In this document: positions 1-12,090 of the stretch, piece after piece
Layout of the letters: every line of letters starts with the position of its first letter
Position numbering within the stretch: the first letter of the stretch is position 1
DNA from: Ceratotherium simum simum
Taxonomy: Eukaryota; Chordata; Mammalia; Perissodactyla; Rhinocerotidae
DNA: 64,000 nucleotides
Reading direction: 5' to 3'
NCBI RefSeq assembly: GCF_000283155.1
Contig: NW_004454177.1
Location: 26,671,493 to 26,735,492, forward strand
Notes under the pieces: generated by a model
The model's input: the letters and a program-made list of their open reading frames with translations, nothing else
The model's database searches: none
What the model was told of the DNA's origin: nothing
Translations under genes and position numbers: made by a program

Positions 1-329
1 CCGGCCTGGGGTCCCAGCAGGGACAATGTGGGCGTAAAAGGCATAGAAATTAAATCTGAGGCCTGGGATCCCATGGAGTCAGGGAGAAGGCTTGTCACCT
101 GTACCTGGCCTTACACCTGGCGCAAAGGTGGTGCTTAATAAATATCTGTGCCGGGAAAGAATGAAAGAGAGCAAGTCCTGAGCTGGTGGGGGTGGGGGAC
201 ACTCTGAGAAATCAGTAGAGCTGAGTTCTGCTATCAGTTTTATAATTCTGTAAGTACTATATTTAAAATAATTATATACATGGCATAGCCAACCAACTTT
301 GGTAATTTTAAGTTTTATTGATAATAATG
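1..329. other. Mostly unassigned; L2 3' tail at about 100-170
   Basis: The piece CTTACACCTGGCGCAAAGG followed by TGCTTAATAAATATCTGTG resembles the end of an L2 LINE in plus orientation. The rest shows no gene or repeat that I recognise. Confidence 0.45.
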
Positions 330-1073
330 GCTATAATTTATTAAACACTACTTATAAGTCCTGCACTGTGCTAAGCACTTTACAAATATTATTAAATTTA
401 ATACATACTACAACCCTGTGTCAAACCAAACCCCATTGGTTACCTACCCTTTAGCTACACCTCCCTCTTACTTGGTCACTAAACTCTGACTTTTTTTTTC
501 TGAGCTGCAATGTGCCCGGCCCCAAGATATGAATTCTAGTTGGTCTAAGCCAATAATAACAACCCTATTCCCCAATTTCCCAGCTCCCTTGCTGTAAGAG
601 TTGCCATATGCCCTGGTTCTGGATAATAGGATTTAAAGAAAAATCCAGTACAGGGACTACTGAGAAGGCTTCTATTTTCCTGTTAAGAGAAAAGATGCAG
701 CTGCCTTGAATATAAATGTGATATCTGGAGCTACGTAGCCATTTTGTAAGCCTGAAGCAATAAGAGTGAAGGAAAGAAAGAATCAGGAAGATATTATTGA
801 GGTACTGAACCAACACAATTAGCTACCACTCCTAGAGCTCTTGTTGAGTGAGAAAAACTGTATTACTTTTTGTTTAAGACACTTGCATCAGGTTTCTTCA
901 CTTGCAACCAAGTGGTGCAAACTGTGTGCTATAGAATACTATCATTTTCATTTTTGACTGAGAAGATACATTTAAGTAACTAGCCCAAGGTCACACAGCT
1001 GGTAAATTGTGCTAAATTCAAATGGAGTTCTATTAAAATTTAAAGTCTGTCTACTCAACCACTATGCTATGTT
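330..1073 (-). repeat. MIR (minus) split by a later insertion
   Basis: Positions 330-424 match the reverse MIR 3' half (CACTGTGCTAAGCACTTTACA, CTACAACCCTGTG). Positions 936-1073 continue it (TTAAGTAACTAGCCCAAGGTCACACAGCTGGTAA, written here in parts: AAGTAACTAGCCCAAGGTC and ACACAGCTGGTAA), ending CAACCACTATGCTATG. The two halves abut logically across a roughly 510-base insert. Confidence 0.75.
425..935 (+). mobile_element. LTR-like insert inside MIR
   Basis: This block interrupts the MIR at 330-1073. It resembles an old MaLR/ERVL-type solo LTR: a middle with GATGCAGCTGCCTTGAAT and GCCATTTTGTAAGCC, and a 3' part with TGTTGAGTGAGAAAAACTG and TTTTTGTTTAAGACACTTG, typical of LTRs ending in a TTTAAGCCACT-like block. 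Family is not resolved and its edges are approximate. A chance 83-codon frame on the minus strand lies inside and is not a gene. Confidence 0.5.
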
Positions 1074-1764
1074 TAAACTATCAGTGTTGTTAACATAAAG
1101 TATGTTTTTCAGCCCTTGGGAACTCTAAAGAATAGAACAACACAAGAGCAGAGCAGAGAAGAGAAAAGCAGGCTTCCCAGAGCCTTTAATATATCTGGGC
1201 CCCAGGCCTTTCTGAATCTGGGATGCTGAACCCCAGCAAGAGGCTGGATTGGCCCTGCAGACTTCTTTGCTATCACATCTGGGAGTTTCTCCAGCAGCTG
1301 AAGGAGACGTGGGGTGAGGTCAGGCAGGGAGCAACTGCGATTGAGGTTTAGATGTACAAGCTCTGCTGGGTTGGTGAGGGAGCATGAAGCCACGCTGGGG
1401 AGGTAGTCTGGGGGCTGGCTCGAGGCCCAGCCTTAGCATTGACATAGTGGTCCCTGGACATCCAGCTACATCCCTGCACAGAGTCAGGGGGCATGGCAAC
1501 TCAGGGAGGATGCGACAGGAGCCAGAGGCTGCCACTTGCTTATAGCATTCTTATTATGTAAACAGAAGGGAGAATCTGCTGGAGAACCATACCCGAGCAT
1601 GTACAGATAGTGACAGGAGGCTGTGGGCCTGCCTGAGGGCTACAGGAGGCAGCTGGATCCTGCAGTCCCAGCATTTTCTACTGGGAAATGAGGGCAAGGA
1701 TACTGTCACTCACCCCCAACTACGACTAGGCACAGGAGAACAAAGATAAGTACATTTCTGTACA
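1074..1764. other. Unassigned stretch
   Basis: Moderately GC-rich unique-looking sequence. Short open frames occur on the minus strand (up to 94 codons) but show no domain, no repeat similarity and no splice context that would make them genes. Confidence 0.4.
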
Positions 1765-1960
1765 ATATGCCAGACTCTGAATTAGGTACTTTACTCATAT
1801 TATTTCATTTAATTTTCACTACAACCCAATGAGGTAGTTGTTAATAATTTCAAGTCGTCAATTTTTAAAAATTGAAGCTCAAAGAGATTAAGAAACTTTT
1901 CCAGGCTCCACAGCTAGAAAATGGTGAGGTTGGAATTCCAGCCTCCGTCAATCTCTTTCC
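1765..1960 (-). repeat. MIR element
   Basis: Reverse MIR: ATTATTTCATTTAATTTTCAC, CTACAACCCAATGAGGTAG, GAAGCTCAAAGAGATTAAG and CCACAGCTAGAAAATGG in the expected order. Confidence 0.75.
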
Positions 1961-3480
1961 AAAGCCCATGGCTGCTACACCGACTATCACAAAGCTCAGG
2001 GTGGAAGGAAACAGACTTATTTCCTTCTGCACTGCAGAAAAGAAGGTAATTAGTGGCTTGCGGTTCCTTGTGTTTGAGCTCTGCAGAGGAGAGGATTGAT
2101 GACAATTCTAGAATTAATAGTGCTTGGCAGCCGTCACCACACCAGATGGCAGGATTAGAAAGAGGAGTTCCGCAAACCTGGGCGAGTGAAGGCAGCCACT
2201 TTTTCTGAAATCACTATGGTTCTGATTCGGACGGTTGTGTACAGACACATTTCCCCCCTGTGTTTCTTCAGTACCCAGGAGCTCTGACCTGCACCTGTGT
2301 CTAGGGACAGACTGGGGGTGGAGGCAGAAAGGAGTACTTGAGTGTATCAGCTCTAAGGATGAGAGCAGAGGCAGTAGAACAGACACATAACTGAGTATAA
2401 CCGGGGTCAGGTGTGGTCCTCGAGTGGTTTTTCTGCTTTGTTGATCAGATTCTTCACGGCTCTGAGTTCGTGAAACAGAATCTCCATTCCATGTCCCTGA
2501 GTCCCTCAGTGGGCTTGATTCCTAGACCTTGTGGCCAAAGCCCCTCAAGATGGAGGACATGTCCTCCCCAGGCAGGCCCCGTGATGCCCACCCTGTTTTG
2601 AGCGATGCCTGATGCAATCATGGTAATTCGTCTCTCGCACCAGGAGGCTTTGGCTGTGTTGCCCTCCCTTTTCCTTCACCAGACCCCTGCCTTGTGGTCC
2701 CTCCTGCACTTTCCTTTGGAGCCCTCTGTTCCCTGCCCTGAGCTCCAGGCCAGCTCTCCCACTAGCTCTGTAGCAGACCTGCTCCACTCTGCGTGCCCCT
2801 CACTGCTCACCTCAAAGCTGACCTGTGCTGCCCTCAGAGTCCCTTCCCAACCCAGAGCCGGCCCATTTCAGTGCCCCTAGCTCTCCATCAGCACCACTCC
2901 ATCCTGAAACTGACCCCATTCCAATCCCCCATCCGCTCTATGACCCCCTCCTGCTCCCACAGAGTTCTGCAAGTAGGGAGGGCAAGGCAGTAAGTCATTT
3001 GGGTGAGAAAGATGGGAGAGATTAGAAGGGATCAGGCTGCACGGGACTCTGGATACACCGCTGCAAGGATCATTGTTACACACGATTGTTAGATTCCAAC
3101 ATACAAGGGCTACAATGAGGGTTAAGTTACTTAAAAAATTGTTTTTTATATATACACAAGTATATACTTTCTTAAATAGTTTTTCACAGTGCTTTTAAAA
3201 AAAATACATACTGCTTAAAAAATTAAAAGTCAGCTAATTTATAGCAACAAATGAAGCAGAAAGAGCAACACAGCATATTTATAGAAGTTTGTTTCGTATC
3301 ATACCACTATGAAAATATCTAGATGCACCATTATGGGACCAAAATCTAGTCAGCATATACTGAGGCAAATGGTTCCCAGCTGCACCATTTCACATTCTTT
3401 GCACTGAATTTTGGGTCATGAAGCCCTGACATCAGGTCTTCTATGCAGCATTTAGGCTTAGCGTAAGCCACCCTGATCAT
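1961..3480. other. Unassigned, pyrimidine-rich centre
   Basis: No repeat or gene recognised. About 2620-2960 is C/T-rich on the plus strand, which produces several overlapping 60-90 codon open frames in different frames, as expected by chance in low-stop sequence. From about 3110 the sequence becomes AT-rich. Confidence 0.4.
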
Positions 3481-3700
3481 GCTGGTTAGGAACAACAATA
3501 TTGGTGTTTTTAAAAAAATTATTTGTAAAATAACCCTTATACTTAAAAAAGTTCAAAGTAGTACAAATTGAGGTAAATGAAAACCTAGTCTTTAAATCTA
3601 ACCTCCTAAAGGCAAACACTTTTAACCATTTCTAACTTTACTTCTTGTTTTGGTTATTACCAGAATTGCAGATGAGTTGCCTACTGTTTCCCTACTGTCA
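3481..3700. other. AT-rich, possible old LINE-1 3' UTR remnant
   Basis: Phrases such as AAAGTAGTACAAATTGAGGT and CTAACCTCCTAAAGGCAAAC resemble the decayed LINE-1 3' UTR. Low certainty. Confidence 0.3.
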
Positions 3701-3714
3701 AAGATGGTGAATTT

Positions 3715-3974
3715 TGGAGCCAGCCCTCATGGCCTAGTGGTTAAAGTTCAGCACTCTCACCGCTTCGGCGGCCCAAATTCGCTTCCCAGTCTCGGAACCA
3801 CACCACCCACCTGTCAGTAGCCATGCTGTGACGGTGGCTCACATAGAAGAACTAGGAGGACTTACAACTAGCATCTACAACCAGGCACTGGGGCTTTGGG
3901 GAGGAAAAAAGGAGGAAGATGGGCAACAGATGTTAGCTCAGGGCAAATCTTTCCCTAAAAAAAAAAAAAAAAAA
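3715..3974 (+). mobile_element. ERE-type SINE (equid tRNA-derived)
   Basis: Head GGAGCCAGCCCTCATGGC, A box CTAGTGGTTAAAGTTCAG, body with CATGCTGTGACGGTGGCTCA, GATGTTAGCTCAGGGCAA and an A18 tail. Flanked by imperfect direct repeats AAGATGGTGAATTT (3701-3714) and AAGATGGTAAGTTT (3975-3988), the target-site duplication of LINE-driven insertion. Derived from a tRNA but not a working tRNA gene. Confidence 0.93.
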
Positions 3975-4014
3975 AGATGGTAAGTTTCAGTCATTTGCAC
4001 TCTCCTCCACATTA

Positions 4015-4145
4015 TTCCACGAGCTCCACGAGGGCAGGAAACCTGCCTGTCAGCACTGTGGACGTGTGCAGCATTGTACCTGGGACGCAGAGCAAGGCTT
4101 GCATGTGGAGGGCATTTAATAAGTAACTGTGGAATGAACTAAACA
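4015..4145 (+). repeat. L2 LINE 3' end
   Basis: GAGCTCCACGAGGGCAGGAA, then a decayed middle and GGCATTTAATAAGTAACTGT with GGAATGAA, the L2 terminal pattern. Confidence 0.65.
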
Positions 4146-5460
4146 ATATACTCAAATATGTATTTCTGATTCAATAACCTTGACACAGTCATCCCTGGGA
4201 AAGTGGGCACATCAGAGCTGATGCACCATCTTCTACCTCTTCTGCGTCAATTACAGTATATCATTATTACAGGATTATACCATTTGAATTCTATTCTGTA
4301 CCTATAATTATGCTTATCATGTTTTATCTACAGATTGACTCCAAAGAATAAAATGTCACCACCAATATTAGTTATATATTTTTCATTTATTGAGAACCAG
4401 ATGCTAATGAATTTATATGACACTAACCCTGTGTAGTTCAAAGGAGAAAGTTCAAGCCCATGAGCCAAATGAATTCTCCTCGTACATTCTACCACACCGT
4501 TTTAGTTTGCTTCATCTTTGCACTGGGATTTTCTCACATTTGTTTGTTTTTACTGCAGTTTCTAATTCTTTCCTTTTTTTTTTGTTGCAAAAAACACGTG
4601 ACTTCCTTTTTAAGTTACTAGATCCTTCCAGATTTTAAATACTATGTGTTGAGTGAAATCCATTATTTTCTTAGAGATAGTCATCTTGGAGTCCTTTGAC
4701 TTCAAATTCTAATTTGAGACAATTGTTTTATACTCCCTGTATAATTGTCATCTAATATGTCTTTTCATGGTATCCTTGGAATAATTCTATTTTTTTCATA
4801 TACCTCCCCCCATCCATTTTTTTCTTAACTTCTTTTTTAGCTTCATTTTTCAATTTTCAAGTAAATTCTCAAGTCATTTTTTTCAGAAAGACTGTGGGAG
4901 ATAAACTCTTTGATTCCTTGATGTTCTGGAAGGGACTTAGTCCCTGCGGTAACTGATTGGAGCAGGAACTGCCTTCAAGGAGGCTGCAGGTGTGGATCTG
5001 CTGGAAGGTAGGTACACCTGAGAGAATGACTTTGGGCGACCTTCAATTTGCCCTCTTTGCAATAAACATTCTGGAACATGCTGGAGACGTAACCAGTTAC
5101 TCACTCCTAGTGGGCTGGCAGGAAAGAAGCCAGAGTAGGGAAGAGGGTTCAACACAAAAAAACACCAATACAAAAAAACATTCTGTTTCGAATGGAATGT
5201 TCACCTGAACCAGGTGGTACGGCAGGTGCAGTTTGCGTTCAGGAAGATATGCAGGCTAGAAAGTTTGTACTCTGGCTGGGTGTGCTGCTGGCCTGTGTTC
5301 TGTGTGGCTGTGGTTTGCCTTCTACCTACATGGAGGGACCCAGATGCTTTGCTTGTGTCCGCTGCCTCTCTCCATCCATCTCTTGGGACAGCCATGCCAC
5401 TTGGTGTAGTGTCACGGGTTCCATTTTCTTAGCACCTCAGAGGTCTTGCTAGATTATATT
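4146..5460. other. Unassigned AT-rich stretch
   Basis: AT- and T-rich up to about 4930, then more balanced sequence to 5460 with chance open frames (60-86 codons) on both strands. No family recognised. Confidence 0.35.
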
Positions 5461-6430
5461 CTAGCTTCCAATATTGATGATACAATGTCGACAGTCGATC
5501 TAATATTTGTTCCTTTGTAGTTGATCTGTTTTTGTGGGCTTTATTTTCTTTACGGCAGCTTTTAGGAGTGTTTCTTTATCCTTAGTGAAATTTTACACTG
5601 ATGTATCTGTATATGTATCTTTTTTCATTCATTCTTCTTAGATTTTGGGGGACACATTTCATTCTGAAGATTTAAGTCTTTTTTTTTGGCTTTGAGAAGT
5701 TTATCTTTCTACTTCCTCAATTGTGTCCTCTTTTCATTTACTGAGTTTAGTTTTTCTGGGAAGGGTGTTGGATACCGTGGTTTGGTGCTTCATGTCTTTT
5801 CTCTCATGTTTTATATCCTTTTTCTTTTGTTTCACGTTCTTGACAGTTTCTTTAATTTTATCATCCAGCCCTGCTGCTAAATTTTTAATGCAGAAATCAC
5901 ATTTTACATTTCCAGTCAATTATTTTCTGAATGTCTCATTTTTTAGCATCCTATCATGTTCCATTAATGCAATATCTTTGCAAATATCTGAGGATATTAA
6001 TAAAAACCATTTTAAATTTTCCTTCTTTTCCTGAATATTCTTTGTTTCCTCCAAGGTCAAATTTTATTTTCTTTTTAGGATTTGTTTTGAATTAGTTTCT
6101 TGTTTTGTTTTCTCATCTTGGTCTTTCTTTTTTAACCTGTTGATTTTCCTCAAAAAGCTTGTGACCCTGGATTTCCTTTTGTATTTATGAAAGAAAGACT
6201 AGGTCAATTAATAGAGATGCTGGCATAGGTTTCCTCTACTAATTCTCCAGTACCTGTGTTCCCAAATGAGAAGGGCTGGCCTTGAGCTCTATGTACTTGT
6301 GTAGAGCATGTCGAGTGAAAGATTACCTTGTGGGGTATATTTGCGGGGAGCAAACAGGCAAGCTCACCCCCCACTCCATGCTTATGGTAAAATAAGGAGA
6401 GATTTACTCTAAGGTGGGCAGCCAACTCCC
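5461..6430 (-). repeat. Probable old LINE-1/HAL1-type remnant
   Basis: A long T-rich stretch; on the minus strand it reads as A-rich, lysine-rich decayed coding sequence (runs such as KNVKQKKKDIKHERKD), a composition typical of LINE-1 ORF1 or HAL1. Frames are broken repeatedly. Orientation and family are tentative. Confidence 0.4.
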
Positions 6431-7195
6431 ACTGGGAGGCCTGGCCTGTCCAAGCAGACTCTTCCTTGAAGAACAGGTCTCAGTTTTTTGCTGGGAGCAA
6501 ATACTTCCATTACCAATTGCTCTGTGTGCTCAAGGACTGATGGTAGAAACAGAGAAAGAAATCTGAGTAACTGACTTGCCCATTCAGTAGCTTAATTGCC
6601 CTGATTATTGCCACACATCTTTTTTCTACTCTCAGTGTCTGCTAATTTGGAGCTTGGACCTACGCTGAGTCTCCATTTGGGAGCACAGCTCCTACCTCTA
6701 CTGCAGCCCTCCATGAAGAGTGTTCTGCTGGCAGCTTCTTGTGTTCTGGTGCATCATCTTTATGATCTGGCCTGCTTTGTGTCCCCTAGAAATTCACTGA
6801 AATATCCACTCCACTCATCCATACCCAGACTCTCTTGCTCTCAGAGCTATTGTGAATTTACTCCTTTTTGTAATTCTTTCCTATTATTTTAGTGGGGTTC
6901 ATGTGTGTGATCAGTTTGTTATTTTGAACTGAAAGCCCAAATTTAATAAAATATATAAAGCACCTAGTATGGTGTCTGACATCTCACAGGCGCCAATAGT
7001 TAGCAGCTATTGAAATACTGTTATTAAGCTTGAATTTGTCAAAATATTTTTATTTATATGGAACCAATCTACCTCTTTATAACATCCAGTCAGGGATCTA
7101 TTTCTGCCTCTGGAATCACATGAAGTAGATCCCTTCACCTTTTCACACAGGAGCCCTTCAGGACACCACTATTGTGCCTTTATACCTTCTCTCCT
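6431..7195. other. Mostly unassigned; MIR fragment at about 6930-7035
   Basis: At 6930-7035 AATAAAATATATAAAGCACC, TAGTATGGTGTCTGACAT and a GTTAGCAGCTATTG end match the plus-strand MIR 3' part. The rest is not recognised. Confidence 0.45.
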
Positions 7196-7310
7196 CCAAG
7201 ATAAATATTCCTAGTGCTTGCAACACCTCCTCGTTCAGGCAAATTCTGCACCTTCTCTTCATTCTGGTCATTCTCCTCTAGACACGTTTCAATATCTGAA
7301 CAGGTCAGTC
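7196..7310 (+). repeat. CR1/L3-like ancient LINE fragment
   Basis: The sequence around CAACACCTCCTCGTTCAGG, TTCATTCTGGTCATTCTCC and TCTAGACACGTTTCAATAT fits the 3' part of the mammalian L3 (CR1-type) LINE. Short and diverged. Confidence 0.45.
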
Positions 7311-7439
7311 TGTGAAGGACATTCAAAGGGAATGGTAGAGGACACCCCACACTTTGGCTCCTTCACAACTTCTAGAACTTTCCAGGAGCCTTGGAAAACC
7401 AGAGCAGATGCCTGATGCCTCACCTCCTACTTAGTATCT

Positions 7440-7578
7440 GAATGATGCTATTGTCACACTCTGCCATTAGATTGTGATGGCAGAGGATAAGGATCGCATA
7501 TGTCTTGTCCATCATTGAATTCCCAGAGCATAGCACAGTGCCCACTGTAGATGCACAATAATATTTGTTGAATGAGTA
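7440..7578 (+). repeat. L2 LINE 3' end
   Basis: CATTGAATTCCCAGAGCATA, GCACAGTGCCCACTGTAG and AATATTTGTTGAATGAG are the classic L2 terminus. Confidence 0.8.
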
Positions 7579-8619
7579 CATAGTGCAGTGAAGCTAAAGA
7601 GCTCTAGACAAATGGCTTACCTGCTATCTCAGCTCCACCAGAAGCGTGAGTAGGTGCTTGGATAAAATCACTTAACATTTATTGAATGTTTCATTTCTCA
7701 TATATATAAGTTTATGGGCAAAGCGGTCTGACCCCTTTATTGGAAATCCATTTTGTCTAGAGAAAACTGTGTGATAGAGCTATTTGGTCTGGGGATCACT
7801 GTATGTCAGTGAAAGAAAAATATCTCCAAGAAAGAACAGAAGTGAGGTCTCAGGGAAAGGGGAAAGTAGTGGTATGCCCAAGGTCACATCCTGCCAGTGG
7901 GTTCCACAAAGGTTGGTTTAGAGCACAGCATTTTCTTCTTGAGGCCCAAAACAAGGAAACAAGCTGAGCCAGGAACTGTCTGGGAAACTGAAGGAGAATC
8001 AGGTCTACCAAACTGTGGGAGTGAAGGAAGGATCAGAGCCAGGATCTGACTGGAGAAGTCAAAACTGGCTGTGGACAACAGTGAGGAGGAAGACAATGGT
8101 CCAGGCGGCACAGTATAGGGCTGTTGTCTAGAATGCTGGTGCATGTTCTTTGCTTTAGCAAGCTGGCTGGAGAATGTCAGATGAGTTATCTACCTCACCA
8201 TCCTGGAGTGGGTCAGCCCAGATTTAAGGGCAGAAGTGGAAGGGATGGGCTAAAAAGAGGTGGTCATCAATTCTTAAATGGAAAAGTCACCTAAAAAGCA
8301 TTTGATGTCAGAGTTTCTGGAGGCTCCCCAAGTGCCTGCCATATACAAACATCAGGAGCTATTTTTTCTTTGTTGAGAAATTTATTGTTACTTAAAAGAA
8401 AATATTTTTCTCATGTCAGATGACTTCATAGTTAGATAAGCAAATTATGAAAAATATTGAAAATGTTTAAGGAGTAAGTACTTAATTGTATCTAAAAAGT
8501 ACCATCAACCTAATTCCTAGAAAAGAACCCAGGAAAAAATAGCCCGTTTTGTGTTGGCCTGGAACAAGTTCAGTTCTACACAGTGAGCAAGAGTACCACC
8601 ACCAGTTGTTAATGTGGCA
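7579..8619. other. Unassigned stretch
   Basis: No repeat family, exon or RNA gene recognised. AT-rich towards the right end. Confidence 0.4.
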
Positions 8620-8735
8620 TTCTTCCGGGCATTACACAAAGCGAAAGTCTTCCTTCTTTGAAGGCAGAACCATGTCTGATTCACCTATAAAGTATGCCTA
8701 CTAAACATCCAACAAATGTTGAATGAGTAAAAGTG
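8620..8735 (+). repeat. L2 LINE 3' end
   Basis: GAAGGCAGAACCATGTCTGA and CATCCAACAAATGTTGAATG match the L2 end, diverged. Confidence 0.6.
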
Positions 8736-9055
8736 TACTTAGTCTCTGTTCTTTTGTTCCAGAAATTTCCAAACAGGTTACATGCTAAAGTGAGTATCAT
8801 TCTGGGATATCACAGATAACCCAGATGAGTAGGCATCATTCATTTACATGATTTAAGAGGACCGGATTTGCGGTTGAAATTGGGTTTAATTTTTATCATC
8901 ACTAGTTACCTACATCAAAGACAAATTTAGATTTTTACAAGGTTTAAAAACCCAGATTTACATGATCCCAGGTGGAAAATAAACTCTGTTAAATGTTTCT
9001 CATGTGACCCTCTTCTGGAATGTGGATTTCTTTGATTACTCCTGGAACATCATTT

Positions 9056-9720
9056 ATTTACTCACTCAACAAATACTTATTAAATACCTAACATGGACAA
9101 GTGTATAGGTCCTGAGGATATAGAAATGAATGAGGTACATCTCTGTCTTCAAGGACTTCATAGTCTAGTGAGGGTGTTACCTATAAACCAGCACTCCAGA
9201 ATATCATGAATTGCTAAATGAGATGTATGTATAGGTGTTATGGAAGTACAATGGAGGAAATAACTAATTCTGCCTGGGTTGAGGACAAAGGGTTAGGAAA
9301 GATTTCTAGACAAGGTCACATATGAATTAAGTATTGACAGAAAAGCCAGAGTTCATTGGGTGGACAATGTGTAGAGGGCATTTCATGCAGAAGTGTGACA
9401 CGGAAGGGCCTAGAGCAAAAAAGTCATAGAGAAAGAACTTGAAAAGGCTAACATGTGATGTATACACAGGGAAGTAGCAAGGGATGTGGCAGGAGAGGGA
9501 GGTGACATGTAAGTTATGAAGGAGCTTGAAGGCCAAGCCAAGGAGTTTAGACTTTATTCTTTAGGCAGTGGGAGGCTTTGAATAATATTAAGCAGAGAGC
9601 TAAGTGTTTAGATTTAGTTTTAGAAAGATTATTGTGATTGTTTTAAAGGGTGTATTAGAGACGATGAGGCAGTGACTGAGGAGAAAGAAAGAGGGAAAAG
9701 AATTCAATAGATATTTAAAA
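9056..9720 (+). repeat. Ancient mammal-wide repeat, left part
   Basis: Recurrent old-repeat phrases: CAACAAATACTTATTAAATA, GAAGGAGCTTGAAGGCCAAG, GGAGTTTAGACTTTATTC, GGCAGTGGGAGGCTTTGAAT, AGAAAGATTATTGTGATTG. It continues after the LTR at 9721-10193. The same family recurs at 21633-22400, 34245-34530, 42190-42860 and 54280-55900. I recognise the pattern but not its database name. Confidence 0.6.
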
Positions 9721-10193
9721 TGTAAATTACTAGTTTCCTAGGACTGCAGTAACAAAGTACCACAAACTTGGTGGCTTAAAACAACGAAATGTATTCTCTC
9801 ACTGTTCTGGAGGCTAGAAGTCCAAAATCTAGGTGTTAGTGGGGCCGTGCTCCCTCTGAAACCTGTAAGGGAGAATCTTTCCTTGGCTCTTCCTAACTTC
9901 TGGTGGATGGCCAAGGCCATCCTTGGCATTCCTTGGCTTGTAGCTGCATCACTCCAATCTCTGCCTTTGTCATCACATGGCATTCTCTCTAAGTGTCTAT
10001 GTCTTCAAGTGGTGTTTTCCTCTTTCTATTAAGATACCAGTCATTGGATTAGGGCCTGCCCTAATGACCTCATCTTAACTTCACTACATCTGCAAAAATT
10101 CTATTTCCATATGAGGTCACATTCACAGGTACCAGGGGTTAGGACTTCAACAAATCATTTTGGGGAACAAAACTCAAGCCATAATAGTAGGCT
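9721..10193 (-). mobile_element. MLT1-type (MaLR) solo LTR
   Basis: Reverse MLT1 pattern throughout: CTAGTTTCCTAGGACTGCAG, AACAAAGTACCACAAACTTG, CAGTCATTGGATTAGGGCC, GACCTCATCTTAACTTCAC, ATATGAGGTCACATTCACAG, GGTTAGGACTTCAACA. Inserted into the older repeat at 9056-10590. No target duplication could be defined with confidence. Confidence 0.88.
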
Positions 10194-10590
10194 TAATAGT
10201 GCTTGGCTTGGAATTGACTGATTGAAAGGGGGTTGAGGGAGAGACAGGGCTTGAGGGATCCCCTATGTTATAGGCTTGTGTAGATAGTGATGCCACTAGC
10301 TAAGATGGATACATTTAGAAAGAAAGATTTTGAGCTAAAACGATAGAGTTCAGTTTGCAAATGTCGAATTTAAGATATCAGTGGGACATTCAGGTAGAGA
10401 TAGCCAACAGACTCTTAAATATAAGAATTTGGGTATTAGTAAAGAACCTTAGGTCAAAATTCTAATTTGGATGTCATCAGTACAGAGAATTATTGACACT
10501 GAAGGGGCAAAATATGTTTAAGGGTGAGAATATCTGTTGAGAAGAGAAGTGGACCATGGCAACAAGTTCACTCATATGAACTAGTGTTGT
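10194..10590 (+). repeat. Ancient mammal-wide repeat, right part
   Basis: Continuation of the repeat broken by the LTR: GGAATTGACTGATTGAAAGG, GTGGGACATTCAGGTAGAG and GGATGTCATCAGTACAGAG keep the family order. Confidence 0.5.
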
Positions 10591-11108
10591 TTGGTGGCCC
10601 CCAGTGAACCACACTTCCTAGTATTCATACTCTTGTGTAGTTTTCTCCCTTTGCATCTGGTCTGACCCTGTGATGTGCTTTAAGCAATAAAATGCTGTGA
10701 AAATGATGCTGTGCCAGATCTAGGACCAAGCCTTAAGAAGGGTCAGTGGCTCTACTTTGGTGCTCAGCTCTGAGGGAAGCCAGCGCTATTCAAGAAGTCT
10801 GAACACCCTGTAAGAAGCCCAACCTAGCCATGTGGAAAGCCGTCATGGAAGAGAATGGAGGCCCCTGGCTAACAGCCACAGCTGAGCTCCCAGTCAACAG
10901 ACAGCAGTAGCTGCCAGCCATGTGAGTGAGGCCATCTTGGAATTAGATCCTCCAGCCACTATTGAACCACACCAGCTGAGGCTATGAGATAAGCTCACTT
11001 CACCAAGCGCTGCCCAGATTTCAGAATCATGAGCACATGAATAGAACAGTGGTATTTTAAGCCACTAAATTTTGGAGTAGTTCATTATGCAGCAATAGAT
11101 ACCAAAAA
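10591..11108 (+). mobile_element. MaLR/ERVL-type solo LTR
   Basis: GACCCTGTGATGTGCTTTAA near the start, AGCCATGTGAGTGAGGCCAT in the middle, then CCCAGATTTCAGAATCATGA, TTTTAAGCCACTAAATTTTG and CAGCAATAGATACC at the 3' end, the usual end of this LTR group. Subfamily not resolved. Confidence 0.75.
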
Positions 11109-11814
11109 CAAGTATGTCCCTTGACTAATATGTATATGAACCTGTTTATCTCCATAGATATATGCTTGCCTGTATTTCTGAAGCTGTTATTTTTTTTCCT
11201 TTTGAGACTCTCTTAGAAACAACTTGAATGGAAGACACTTGAGACTCAGAAAGATGAGGCCTCTTAAAGACTGTGATCAGTTGTGTATTTTTAAATAGTT
11301 TCCTATTTATAGATCATGGTTCAGCATTCTGATGTTCTCTTTTAAAATGTTATGTCTAAAACATGCATTGTCTAGGAAATGGAATTATATGTGACAGTTC
11401 TGCTAATGTTCATGCCCTTTAGGACCCAGGGAAATTATGAAGAATCTTTAAAAGAAGGAAAGAAATAAAACAAAGCAAGATAAAAGAGCTTCAGAAGCAG
11501 AAAGGGGCTTAAAGTGCTCTATTTACAGGATCTTTCAGTAACCCTCTATTCTATATGTGTGACTCACCTTTTGTTGAAGTTGACTAACATCTATCCTTCA
11601 GTTGCTACAATTCTTTCTGTTCACCTGGCAACTTGAGGTATTATGTCTCATCATGTCACTCTAATTATGTTGCAGCGTGTGACCTCAATGAAAAGAAATA
11701 CACATGATAGAGCTTGATTTATAATTCTGGGCTTGACCTGATCTTCTCACCATTAAACTAAGAAAACGTCCTCAGGACTGTATTGCTGTTGGATGGGAAA
11801 AAAATCATTGTGCA
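11109..11814. other. Unassigned stretch
   Basis: AT-rich, no gene or repeat family recognised. Confidence 0.4.
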
Positions 11815-12074
11815 GAGATGCCCTATCCAAAACTGTAGCCATTATTCATACGTGGCTGTTGAAAACTTAAAATGTGACTAATCTGAATTGAGATGTTCTG
11901 TAAATTTAAATACACACTTGATTTCGAAGATTTAGTACGAAAAAAGATTATAAAATATCTCCATTTTTGTATTAATTGCATGTTGATATAATTTGGATGT
12001 ATTGGACTAAATAAAATATATTAAAATTAATTTTATCTGTGTCTGTCACTTTTTTTGTGTGCCTACTATAAAAT
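11815..12074 (+). repeat. Non-autonomous DNA-transposon-like repeat, copy 1
   Basis: GTGGCTGTTGAAAACTTAAA, GTGACTAATCTGAATTGAGA, AAATACACACTTGATTTCGA and AGATTTAGTACGAAAAAAG align in order with the copy at 52715-53020. The family is a common palindromic-ended element (CTGTCCAATA-like ends, GCCACATGTGGCTA core); its exact name is uncertain. Confidence 0.55.
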
Positions 12075-12090
12075 TTAAAATAACTTATGG

